NCBI GenBank assembly: GCA_021502835.1
Contig: JAKFGP010000013.1
Span: 159,486-223,485, forward strand
DNA length: 64,000 nt
Reading direction: 5' to 3'
Source of the DNA: Streptomyces thinghirensis
GTDB taxonomy: Bacteria > Actinomycetota > Actinomycetia > Streptomycetales > Streptomycetaceae
In this document: positions 43,080 through 53,086 of the stretch, one piece after another
Position numbering within the stretch: position 1 is the stretch's first letter
Layout: every line of letters starts with the position of its first letter
Position numbers and translations under genes: made by a program
Notes under the pieces: generated by a model
What the model was told of the DNA's origin: nothing
What the model saw: the letters and a program-made list of their open reading frames with translations, nothing else
Databases searched by the model: none

Positions 43080-44370
43080 CCCCTTCCACCCGGCGCGGGA
43101 GCTCCGCCGCGCGCCCTGAAGCGTCCTCGCGCGCACTGAGCGGCACGGCCTGCCTGCTCGCCCTCGCCCTCGCCGGGTCGGCACTGGCCACGGCTCCGGC
43201 CGCCGGCGCCGCCTCCGCGTCCACCTCGGACTCCTTGGCGCCCGGATCTGACCCGGACCGGCGCCGACGATGTCAACGTCGAGTACGCCGCCGGCGCCCT
43301 GCGGGTGCGGGACGGCTCCGTCAGCCCCGCCCTCCCTGGGCCGGGACGGTGGCTACCCTCCGCCGTGCTGGAGGCGCACCGCGTGGACCGGCCGGTGAAC
43401 CGGGTCACCGTGGCCTCGACGCCACGGTGCCCGAGGGCGGCGAGCGTCGAGGTCGACGTGGAGCCGGACGGCCGGCGGAACCTGGACCGAGTGGCGGCAG
43501 GCGGTGTCCGGCACCCGCGCCCGGTGGAACTGCCGCGCGACGTCGTCGACGTCCAGGCCTGGCTCACCCTGTGGAGCGCCGGGGGCGGGGCCGCGGCGGT
43601 CGTGAGCCCTGACGCTTGACAGCGGACGACACGGGAAGCACCCCCGCCGAACCCACGCCGAAGGTGGCGCGCCTTCTCGGCCCGCGTCTACGCCACCCGT
43701 GAGGGGCTGGTCGGGCACACCACGGCCAACGGCCACGTCATCCGCGAGAACGACCACTTCGTGGCGCTCCCCTCGCGCAGAGCCCTGTCGCCCAAGAAGA
43801 CAGCGGCCAGTACTCGGTGCAGGTGTGCGGGCCGGCCCGCTGCGAGACGGCGCCGGTGTGGGACGTCGGCCCGTGGAACACGCACGACGACCACTGGAAC
43901 CCTCCTGCGCAGCGCGAGCAGTGGAAGGACCTGCCACGGGGCCTGCCCCAGGCGCAGGCGGCGTACGAGAACGGCTACAACGGGGGCCGGGACGAGTTCG
44001 GCCGGCAAGGTCGCCAATCCGGCCGGCATCGACCTGGCCGACGGAACGCTTCTACAACGTCGGCCTCGACGACAACGGCTGGGTGACCGTCACCTACCTG
44101 TGGACCGACGGCGGCGGCGACACCACGTCGTTCCCGACGTGGGGCACCGACGTGAGCGTCCGGCAGCAGGCGACGACCACCTCCACCCGCGTGGCGAGCC
44201 TGCCCGGCCCCACGACCGTGCGGGTGAGGTGCCAGGTCCACGGCCAGCTCGTGAACTACGCCGGCTACAGCAACGACGGGTGGTCCTACCTGCCCGACTA
44301 CGGCGGTTACGTCTCCAACATCTTCATCGACGTCGCCGAATCCTGGCTCCCGGGCGTGCCCACCTGCTGA
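43073..44370 (+). CDS. Secreted DPBB-like wall protein with SH3-like domain
   Basis: This is an exported protein of about 430 residues coupled to the amidase gene. The signal peptide reads SRALSGTACLLALALAGSAL and ends near APAAGA. A beta-rich part follows (NVEYAAGALRVRDGSVSPA, HRVDRPVNRVTVAS, TWTEWRQAVSGTRARW, LPRDVVDVQAWLTLWSAGGG). The middle VYATREGLVGHTTANGHVIR, ENDHFVALPSRRALSPK, YSVQVCGPARCETAPVWDVG and PWNTHDDHWNPP follows the pattern of RlpA/expansin double-psi barrels, T-A-N-G ... D-x-G-P; this fold call is my inference. The end, SFPTWGTDVSVRQQ, VASLPGPTTVRV, YAGYSNDGWSYLPDYGGYVS, NIFIDVAESWLPGVPTC, is the shared domain. Seven frame changes. Confidence 0.72.
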
Positions 44371-44379
44371 ACCGGCGGA

Positions 44380-45453
44380 GGGCTTCGGCGGGCGACCGGC
44401 GGCGCTGCCGGGAACGGCTCCCACGCGGGAGCCGCCCCGTCCAGCAGCGCACACCCCAGCCCTTGGTGCGGCGGTGCAGCACCCGGTTGCCCTCGCCGGC
44501 GGGTCGCCACCAGCCCCGCCTCACGCAGCACGGCCGCGTGCCGGCTCGCCGTGGACGGAGCCAGGCGCAGCGCCGTGGCCAGGGCCGTCGTCGTCATCGG
44601 GATCTCCAGCGCCTCCAGGACGTGGGCCCGGGAAGCACCGATCCAGCTGGGCGACGGACGGTCTGGCCCCGCCGGCACGCAAACGGGGGAGCCAGCCCGG
44701 CGCCGGACCCAGCGGATGCACCAGCACGAGCGGCAGCGACTCGTCCACCAGGGCCAGCGGGGTGCGTACGCAAGAATCCGGGCAGCAGGGTCAGCGGGCA
44801 GCCCGCGAACCTTGCAGCAGCCGGGGCTCGGGGTAGGGGGCCGCGAGCCGGGAGCTCCTGCCGCCGCCAGCCCGGCAGTTCCGCGTAGTTCGCCAGCAGC
44901 GCCTCGGCGCCACCGCCGAGAGCAGCCTGGGCTCGACCGGCACGGTCCTCTTCGTGGCCCGCGCCGCGGATCAGCGACGGTGTACGGTGCCACGGCAAGG
45001 GCGTGATAGCGCCGCAGGGTACCGCCCAGCCAGCGAAGCGCGGACGCTTCACCGGTGGCCACCCACCGCACACTGCGCGGCACCGGACCACGCAAGTTCG
45101 CGCACAGCCGGGCGAGTTCGGCGACGAGTCTGCGCCGGGGCGTCGACTGCACCCGGTCCACGCCGTCCTCCAGGGCAAGGTCGCACGACCGGGCGTGAGG
45201 AAGTCCGGGAAGTAGGCCCGCGGGCGGGCACAGCGGCAGCAACGCCCGGACGTCGTCGGCGGCTTCCAGTCCGGTGACGGCGCAGGGCGCCACGCACCTC
45301 GCGCCGCCAGGGGTCGTAGGCCAGGGACTCCTGACCGTTCTGCAGCAGGTGAAGGCTGAGCACCGTCTCCCAGAGAGGGTCGGTGCTCGGCGCCACCCCT
45401 AATCGGGTCAACGCGCCTTCGTCGAACTCCACTTGGAAGCACCGGGCCTCCAT
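44380..45453 (-). CDS. Winged-helix (ArsR-like) regulator with long N-terminal domain
   Basis: This cytosolic regulator of about 350 residues starts MEARCFQVEFDEGALTRLGV and continues DPLWETVLSLHLLQNGQESL, AYDPWRREVRGALRAVTGLE, VPRSVRWVATGEASALRWLG. The C-terminal HTH reads RAHVLEALEIPMTTTALATA, LRLAPSTASRHAAVLREAGL, VATRREGNRVLHRRTKLGCA. This long layout matches the Streptomyces DUF5937-type regulators; the ligand is unknown. The stop is lost in frame changes near 44400. It faces the DPBB gene. Confidence 0.78.
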
Positions 45454-45643
45454 GCCGTGCGTCATGCTGACAGTGGGGTGATCGGGCATGCGGTGCAGGA
45501 CGAATGGTGCCCGAGGTTCACGCGCGTACGCCAGTAGGGCGTCGGCCAGCGGTTCATGCCGCGTCATGCGGTGTCGCGGAGTAGGCCCGCCGAGCGAGGG
45601 TCATAATCAGGCATATGTCCGCGAATAGCCTTTCCGGGAATTT

Positions 45644-48327
45644 GTGTCCCGGCTGTACCCGAGGCCGCGACCGAACATACGGCCCGGCCCTGCCAAGCGT
45701 GGACCGAAGGTGGTGAGCGTCGCCGGACAGGTGCTCGCCGCAGGCAGTGCTGGTGGTGCTGCTGGCCGTGGCCGCGGTGATCGCCCTGGTGCTTCAGGTC
45801 CGGCGGGACGGCACCGAGGAGGCCCGGCGCGAGGAAACCTGTCGGTCGCGCAGACCTTCGCCAACGCCCCCGGTACCGCGGCGGCCCTGGACAGTCGCGA
45901 TCCGGACGAGCCGTGCTGCAGCCCCGGCCGAAGAGCGGTCCGGCGGGGCGGCCGACCGTGGCCTTCGTCGTCGTCCTCGAACACCTGGGGGATCCGCCGT
46001 ACACGCATCCCGATCCGGATCTCGTCGGCAAGCGTGTTCTGGGTCCCTACGAAAGTGGTGCAGGCGCACTCCCCCTGACGACGGAACTGGGCGGGCGGGT
46101 GGCGGGGCACCGGCGGGTCGATTCCCACGGTCCACCGTATTCCGGGACGGCAGTTCGATCGCCGGCACGTCGCCGTAGACGATCACGCACCTCGGCGCCA
46201 TCGACCGGTCCATCGGCTCGTCAGATCCCGGTCATCCTCGCGCGCTTCCACCGGCGGACTCGTCTTCGCGCTCAGCGGCTCGGCCCTGGTGAACCGGCGT
46301 CTGTCCCGTCAGACCCGCGGCTGCTCGGCCCTGCCGAGATGACGCGGCAATGCGTGCGTCACGACGCGGTAACCGTACCGTCCGGGAGAGTGCTGATCGT
46401 CGGACGGGGAGGCTCGTTCTCGCCAACGACGAGGCGCGCAGACTGCTCAGGCTCCGGCGGACGTAGAGAGCGCCCGGTCGCCGAGTGCGGCTCCGTGCGC
46501 TCCCGGATCGCCGAACTGCTGGAGTCGGGCGACCCACCACCGACGGGTAGTGCCGGTGGGCGGTGCTCGCGGATCAACGTACGGGTCACCGGCGACCGCG
46601 GCGGGCCGCCAGGGCGCCGTCGCGACCCTCCGGGACACCACCGAACTCGCCGCGGTGATCGGCCGGGCCGAGGCGGTGCGCAGAGCGTCTCCTGCTCCTC
46701 TACGAGGCCGGCAAGATGATCGGCAGCACCCTCGACGTGACCACGACGCGGAGGAACTGACCGGGTGGCCACTCCGCGGTTCTCGGACTTCGCCACCGTG
46801 GACCTGGCCTTGTCGGTGTTCCGGGGGACGAGCCGCGTGAGTCGGACGGCACGGTCGTACAGGTGCGGCGTGCCGCCGTCGCCGGCCTGCGCGACGACCA
46901 CCCGCTGCACCCCCGGGGCGGTGACCGGCACCGTGCCCACCAGCCTCGGCTCCCTCGGCGACGACGAGCGGCACTCCCCTGCCCGACGCGGACGTGGAGA
47001 CCGTACTCGGCCGGTACGGGGCAGGTCCCGGCACACGCCGAACGGATCATCGAGTACGGCTTCCACAGCGTCCTGGCCGTCCCCCTGTACGCACGGGGCG
47101 TCGTCCTCGGGCCTGGCCAACTTCTGGCGCTCGGAGAACCCGGCCCCCTTCGACGCGGACGACGAGGTGTTCGCTCAGGGAACGGCCGCCAGGGCCGCCG
47201 GTGTGCGTCGACAACGCCCCGTCGCTACACCCGCGACACGAACGGCGGTGACCCTGCAGCGCAGCCTCCTGCCGAGCGGGCTGCCCGAGCAGGACGCCCT
47301 CGACATCGCCCACCGGTACGTGCCGGCCGAAGCCGGGGGTGGGCGGCGACTGGTTCGACGTGATCGCGCTGCCGGGGGCCGTGTCGCCCTGGTGGTCGGC
47401 GACGTCGTGGGTCACGGCTGCATGCCGCCGCCACCATGGGACGGCTGCGTACCGCCGTGCAGAACTTCGCCGCTCTCGACCTGCCGGCCGACGAACTCCT
47501 CGCACGCCTGGACGAACTGGTCTCCCGGCTCGACCAGGAGGGCGGCGCGGACAGCGCCGAGATCGCCGGGGCGACCTGCCTCACGCGATCTACGACCCGG
47601 TGGCGGGCCGGTGTTCCCTGAGCCGGGCGGGACATCCCAGCCCCGCGCTGGTGCTGCCGGACGGGTCCGTGCACTTCCCGGGCAGCCCCGTCGGGCTGCC
47701 CTCGGCGTCGGCAGCGGCCTGCCGTTCGAAGCGGTCGAGCTCGACCTGCCCGCAGGCAGCAGGCTCGTGCTGTACACGGACGGCCTCGTCGAGACCCGGG
47801 GCCGCGACATCGACGAGGGCATGGAACTGCTGCGCCGGAGCCTCGCCCGGGCCGGGCGAACCCCCGAGAGACCTGGGGATGTGCTGGCGACGCTGCCGTC
47901 CCGGCCGTCCGACGACGACGTGGCCCTCCTGGTGGCCGGCACCCGCGTGCTCGATCCGTCCAGGGTCTCCGCCTCGGGACGTGGAGCGGGACCCGGCCGC
48001 CGTCTCCGTATCCGCCGCGAGGTCACCGACCGGCTCGCCGAGTGGGGCCTGGACGAGGAGGCCTTCGTGACGGAGCTGATCCTCAGCGAACTGCTGATCA
48101 ACGCGGTGCGCTACGGCACCGATCCCGTCCGGGTCCGGCTGCTCCACGACCGGACCCTCATCTGCTGAGGTCTCCGACGGCAGCAGCACCGCACCGCACC
48201 TGCGCTACGCGGCCACGACCGACGAGGGCGGCCGCGCCTGTTCCTCGTGGCCCAGCTGGCCGACCGCTGGGGAACCCGCTACACCGAGACCGGAAAGGTC
48301 ATCTGGTCGGAGCAGACGCGACGGTGA
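45644..48327 (+). CDS. Membrane sensor SpoIIE phosphatase with GAF and anti-sigma kinase domains
   Basis: This is a signalling protein of about 890 residues. The GTG start at 45644 leads to VSVAGQVLAAQAVLVVLLAV (membrane helix), then a periplasmic sensor (RNLSVAQTFANAPGTAAALD, VLNTWGIRRTHPDPDLVGKR), a second helix region, a PAS domain (GLGPAEMTRQ..HHDAV), a GAF domain (FSDFATVDLALSVFRG, AERIIEYGFHSVLAVPLYAR, VVLGLANFWRSENPAPFDAD), the SpoIIE phosphatase (TLQRSLLPSGLPEQDALDIA, GVGGDWFDVIALPGA, ALVVGDVVGHGLHAAATMGR, LVLYTDGLVETRGRDIDEGM) and a C-terminal HATPase (FVTELILSELLINAVRYGTD, LIC-EVSDGSSTAPHLRYAA, GGRGLFLVAQLADRWGTRYT). It would both switch off and reactivate anti-sigma antagonists. 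About 20 frame changes. Confidence 0.86.
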
Positions 48328-48372
48328 TGGCCGGCCCGGGAGCGTCCGGGCCGGCCACCGGCTCGTGAGCCA

Positions 48373-51300
48373 CTACGACAACGGCTCTATCCAGATGTCG
48401 CGGTACCGCACCTTGTTGCCGTGGTCTGAAGGCGCAGCGCACCCGCCGTCGGCTCCTCCTGAGCAAGCTCCCGGCGGCCGGCCAGGTTGAGCGCCACGTC
48501 CTTGTGGACGGTCACGCCGTTCCACACCACCGTCACGCGCGCGTCCTGCGTCTTGGCGCCCTGGTCGTCGAAGCGCGCCGCGCGGAAGGTGATGTCGTAC
48601 GTCTCGCCAGGTGCCTGGCGGGCGGGCCGCGTTGGCGGCCGGCGGCCTTCTCCGGTAGATCGCGGCGCCCTCGTTGTCCGCGGCGTAAGTCACCGTACGA
48701 GTCCAGGATCTGGATCTCAGCGGTCCTGGAGGTAGATGCTGCTGTTGGTCTGGTTCTTGCCCGTGACGTCCGGGGGCAGCTCCGGCAGCCATTTCTCGGC
48801 GTGCAGCTTGAAGTCACCGAACGCCTGCTTCGTGCGCAGGTCTCCCAGCACACCTCCATCCCGCCGTCCGTCAGCGGCCACTGCGCGGTGCGGCTGTCCG
48901 TCTGCTGAGGCTGCGCGGTCGGCGCCGTCGAACAGGACGACGCGCTCGCCCTCGGGATGGACACTGATCATGTCGAGGTTGACGTGTCCGGTGTGTCGCC
49001 TTCGTCCACCCGGTAGGTGATGGTGTTGGCGCGCCCTTGCGCAGCCTCAGCGACTCGGTCCGCGTGGACCAGTCGTCCCAGCCGCCCGTACTGAGCAGAC
49101 CTCGACTGCTTCACCTTCCTGCCGTCCACGTACACGCTCACCGTCTGGTGCTGGAGAAGGGGCTTCGCCCGTTCGCGTACCGCAGCAGGGCCACGTCGTA
49201 GGTGCCCTCCTGTCCACGTCGACGGTGAACGAGGTGGCTGCGCCCCGGGTGCTGTAGCTGTCCACGCGAAGTGCCGCTGCCGGAGTAGCCGCCCGTGTGA
49301 TCGGTGTTGACGCCGGCGCTGCCGGAGCGCTGCGCCTCCTCCGCCTCGTACGACGTCGTCGGGGCTGCTTGCCCGGCATGGCGTTGAGCGTGTACTTCAG
49401 GCCCTCGGTGCTCTCCACAGCGTCTCACCCTCGGCCGAGCTGAACGGACGGGGTGAGCGGACGTGCACTACGCGGTGGTCGGGCTTGAGCTTCGATGATC
49501 AGCAGCGTGACCTTCTTCCCGGTTCCCGGACAGCCGCGCGGAGGTCACCGAGGGTCTCCTCGTCGACCTTGGGGCCGCGCTGTACGCCGGTGTCGGCACG
49601 TAGCGCCACTGCTCGACCCGGTAGCTCTCGGCGAGCTTGTCCTCCGTCTCCTGGGACAGCGGCTGGGTGTACTCCAGCTCAAACCGCCCCGCTCGGCCCG
49701 CATGTACCTGGATGTCGAACGCCTTGGCCGCCGTTCGGGGTGAGCTTCTGCAGACCGTGGGACAGCTTGCCCTCCTGGCCCCAGTTGCCCCCGGCGCCCA
49801 GCCCGCCCGCGTAGGATCTCACCGTCCGGGCCCTGGGTGATGCGGTTGACGCCCGCCTCCAAGCTCCGGGTGTGGCGGAAGACCGCGCCCTGGTCCCTGC
49901 CCTTCACCTTCTCCAGGAAGATGCGCGCTGCATCGCCGTAGGTCACGTCACCGAACAGCATCTGGCCGGCGTACGGCCCCTTCTTCAACAGGATCGGGGT
50001 GTGCGGAGTTGGCGATCTCGTTCTGCGGCAGCCACAGCACTGGTTCGGTCACCGGCTGGTCGTCGAACGGGCCGGCCGGGTTGGTGTAGTGGTTGAAGAA
50101 GCGGTCGGGCTTGATGCGGACCAGCTTCGAGGCCGGGAGCCAGCCGCCCGGGTTGTCGGCGACGAAGAGGTCGCCGCCGGGTCCCCCAGCCGATGCCGTT
50201 CGGGGTGCGGCAGGGCCTCCGGCGAGGTAGGTCACCTTGCCGGTCTTCTTGTTCACCTTGATCGTGGTGCCCCGGTTCGGCGCCGGCTGCGGGTCCGTCG
50301 CTCGCCGCCTAGTTGATCGCGACGGAGAGGTTGAGGTAGAAGTGCCTGTCGTGGTAGAGCAGGCCGAGGCGAACTCGTGGAAGTTGCGGTACGGCAGGTC
50401 GCGACGGTGCGCCGCGCTGTCGGTGACGTCGTCGCCGTCGGTGTCGCGCAGCTCTGTGAGCTCTCGTGCTTCTGCGACACGTACAGGGCCCCGTCGAGGG
50501 CCTCGATGCCCATGGGTCTCCTTGAGGCCGCTCGCGACCTTCTTCGCCGTCACCTTGTCGGGACCGGTCGCGCCGGTGACGTTGTCGAGGAGTGTACACC
50601 CTCGCCCTCGGTCTTGTCGGTGCCGCCCCACGTGGTGATGCTGTCCGGCCGTCCGGGAGCCAGTCCATGCCGGTGACCTGGGGCTCGAAGCCGTCGGGCC
50701 GCAGGTCCGTCAGTGTGTAGTCGGGGTGCACGCCGTCCAGGGGCAGCCCGTCGCCGGGGGTGTCGGTGCCGCTCGCACTGCTTGGGGCCGGGGGGCCGTG
50801 ACCCGTACGACGTCGGCGTCGGTGCCCAGGGCGGAGTTCGGCACGAGGGAGAAGTCCAAGCGTGCCGGGCGGCTTCCACTCCAGCGTCACCTGCTGGTCG
50901 TTCGTGCGGTCGAAGTGATCGACGCGCAGGGCGGGTGACCGGCCGTCAGTGTCGTCGTGCCGTCCTTGGGCCCGGCCGCGTGCAGGCCGTCGTGATCGAT
51001 GACCGTCCGGTCGTCGATGGTCAGGCGCGAGCCGTCGTCGCTGGTCAGCCGGAAGGTGTAGGCCCCGTCCTCGGGGACCTCGATGTTCGCGATCACCTGT
51101 GAGACGAAGTTGTCACCGATACCGAAGTCCTCGGCGGTGGAGAAGTCGATGACGGGCATCAACTTGTCGACGTTCGGGGTCTGTCCGGGCTTGAGCACGC
51201 AGATCTCGTTCATCGGCTGTCCGATGTCGAAGACGCGCAGTGTGACGCCCGGTTCCTGCGGCGGCAGGTCGTCGGCCGTGCCGGCGGCGCCGGCGGGCGC

Positions 51301-51382
51301 GGAAGTGAAGCAGCCGAAAGGAACGGACGGCGACCAGACCGGCCAGCCGTCCGCGGGTTCTGGAGCGGGACCGTGAACTCAT
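48373..51382 (-). CDS. Secreted PA14 / propeller / CBM6 / DUF1080 protein
   Basis: This is an exported protein of about 1,000 residues. ATG 51382 follows GGGGAGGAG; the N-terminus MSSRSRSRTRGRLAGLVAVR is a signal peptide. A PA14 domain (FVSQVIANIEVPEDGAYTFR, LTSDDGSRLTIDDRTVIDHD, VTLEWKPPG) leads to a PQQ-type sugar-dehydrogenase propeller (GFEPQVTGMDWLPDGR, GLKETHGIEALDGALYVSQK, HELTELRDTDGDDVTD, PNRGTTIKVNKKTGKVTYLA, LLKKGPYAGQMLFGDVTYGD, EAGVNRITQGPDGEI). A CBM6 module follows (YEAEEAQRSGSAGVNTDHTG, GTYDVALLRYANGRSP), then DUF1080 (DLRTKQAFGDFKLHAEKWLP, NQTNSSIYLQDRYEIQILDS, VRYRDIWIEPLS). DUF1080 proteins cleave 3-keto glycosides, so oxidation and cleavage may be joined. Over 20 frame changes. 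Confidence 0.8.
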
Positions 51383-51481
51383 GCATCTCCTCCCCGGGGT
51401 GACGCGTTGGCGTGCGCGAGATGCCCGAAGACGACCGGGCGTCGGATACCATAGGAGCCTTTTGTCTCGCCGCGGCTCTAT

Positions 51482-51508
51482 GAGTTTGTCATCAGTGAGT
51501 ACAAACTC
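51482..51508. promoter_or_regulatory. Inverted repeat GAGTTTGT-N11-ACAAACTC
   Basis: Two perfect 8-bp arms at 51482-51489 and 51501-51508 lie 100 bases upstream of the PA14/DUF1080 gene. The motif differs from the rhamnose operators, so a different regulator is implied. Confidence 0.55.
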
Positions 51509-51585
51509 TGTTCGTCAACGGGTGAAGAACGCGGATGCCGGGTCGGGTTTCCCTTTCCCCGAACATATTGGCCGCGCGGCGGGCC

Positions 51586-52622
51586 TCAGCGACCGGGCAG
51601 GCTCGAACCGCGGACGACCAACTCGGGTTGGAGCACGACGTGCTGGTGACGGTGCTCGTCCGCCCGGTCGCCGGCTTCCTGGAGAAGCAGGTCGGCGGCC
51701 AGTGGCGCCCATCGCGCGGGCGGGCTGGCGGACGGAGGTCAGCGGTACGGTCGCCGCTGCGGCGAACTCGATGTCGTCGTACCCGACGATGGCCAGGTCG
51801 TCGGGGACCTTGACCCCCGGCCGTGTACACGAACTGGAGCACGCCGAGGGCCAGCAGGTCGTTGGCGCAGAAGACGGCGGTGGGCCGCTGGGCCAGACTC
51901 TAGCAGTCTGGCCCCGCGCGTCGCGTCCGGCGGCCACGTCGAGGCGTTCGGTGGGGATCTCCCGCAACGCCGTGGGGGCGCGATCGGCCTGGGCGACGGC
52001 TTCCAGCGCCCCGGTCCGGCGGTCCCGCACCTGCCTCCAGATGGGGCGGTCCGCTCGACATAGGCGATGGAACCGTGCCCGGCGCCGGCGAGGTGACGGA
52101 TCGCCAGAGCACCGCCCGTGACGTCGTCGACCGAGACGGAGCAGCCCTCCGCGTCACCGGCCACCCGGTCCACCACGAACGTAGGGAATACCGTGCCGGC
52201 GGGAAGTCGACGAGGTTGCGCCCACTCGGGTCGGCGGGGTGACCAGTACCCCGCGGACCCGCTGCTCGGCGAAGAGTTCGAGGTACTCCGCCTCCTTCCG
52301 CGCACTCTGCGCGCTGTTGCATGGGGTGACGGCGAGTCCCGCGTCCCGGGCCGTGCGCTCGGCTCCCTGGGCCAGGTCGACGAAGAACGGATTGCCCATG
52401 TCGAGGACGAGCAGCGCCATGACACGGCTGCGGCCCGCCCGCAGTTGCCGGGCGGACTCGCTGCGCACGTCAACCCAGCCGCGCGATCACCTGCTCCACA
52501 TGACGTCGCGTCCGCTGCGAGACCCGGCCGGGCCGGTTGAGCACGTTGGAGACCGTGCCGACGGAGACGCCGGCCCTCCCGCGCCACGTCCTTGATGCCG
52601 ACCGTCGGCGTGGAGTGCGTCA
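51586..52622 (-). CDS. LacI-family regulator of rhamnose genes
   Basis: This is a repressor of about 340 residues. The N-terminal HTH begins VGIKDVAR; the recognition part is broken by frame changes, but LNRPGRVSQRTRRHVEQVIA and RLGWVDVRSESARQLRAG can be followed. The effector domain shows RSRVMALLVLDMGNPFFVDL, AQGAERTARDAGLAVTPCNS, YLELFAEQRVRGVLVTPPT, CSVSVDDVTGGALAIRHLAG, GHGSIAYVERTAP, KVPDDLAIVGYDDIEFAAAA and TVPLTSVRQPARAMGATAAD, ending LVVRGSSLPGR. The start near 52622 follows AGGGAA but the start codon reads CTG and may be misread. It closes the rhamnose transport operon and probably binds the TGAA-N4-TTCA sites at 57.9-58.1 kb. About ten frame changes. Confidence 0.83.
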
Positions 52623-52701
52623 GTGTGTTCCCTGCTGTCCTGCCCCCGCCCGTCGAGCCGGGCCCGGGGAAGCGTTCGTCCTGCGTTGCCGGGGCTCCGG
52701 T

Positions 52702-53021
52702 TCAGGCCAGGTGGAAGACCTCGGTGAGGGGACGCATGGCGGCATCGGGTGCCTGTCCGTCCAGTGCTTCGAAGAACCCCGCCATCTCGGCCGCCAGCGC
52801 GTGTTCACCTCGGTCGCGTCCATGGCCGCCCGGGCCGCCCCGAAGTCGTCGGTCTCCAGATAGCCGACGAGCAGGCCGTCCTCCCGCAGGAAGAGGGAGA
52901 AGTCGCGCCAGCCGGCCCGGGAGAGCGCGGCGAGCATGTCGGCCCACACGTCCCTGTGGCGCTCGCGGTATTCGGCGACCATCTCGGAGCGGACCTTGAG
53001 AAGAAAGCAGACGCGTTGCAT
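52702..53021 (-). CDS. rhaM: L-rhamnose mutarotase
   Basis: This is a small enzyme of about 106 residues interconverting alpha- and beta-L-rhamnose. It reads MQRVCFLLKVRSEMVAEYRE, RHRDVWADMLAALSRAGWRD, FSLFLREDGLLVGYLETDDF, GAARAAMDATEVNTRWQAEM, AGFFEALDGQAPDAAMRPLT and EVFHLA. The RHRDVWADM segment (active-site His) and YLETDDF are family marks. One frame change near 52795. It lies after the terminator-like hairpin and before the LacI gene. Confidence 0.92.
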
Positions 53022-53042
53022 CGGATCACCCTGTTGCCCGAG

Positions 53043-53073
53043 CGTGGGGCCCCGACGATGCCGGGGCCCCACG
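53043..53073 (-). terminator. Hairpin between the rhamnose-binding protein and mutarotase genes
   Basis: A perfect 12-bp stem (cgtggggccccg and cggggccccacg) with a 7-base loop starts 14 bases after the binding-protein stop. It may partly terminate the transport message or stabilise its 3' end. Confidence 0.72.
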
Positions 53074-53086
53074 AGTGTCGTACGGA

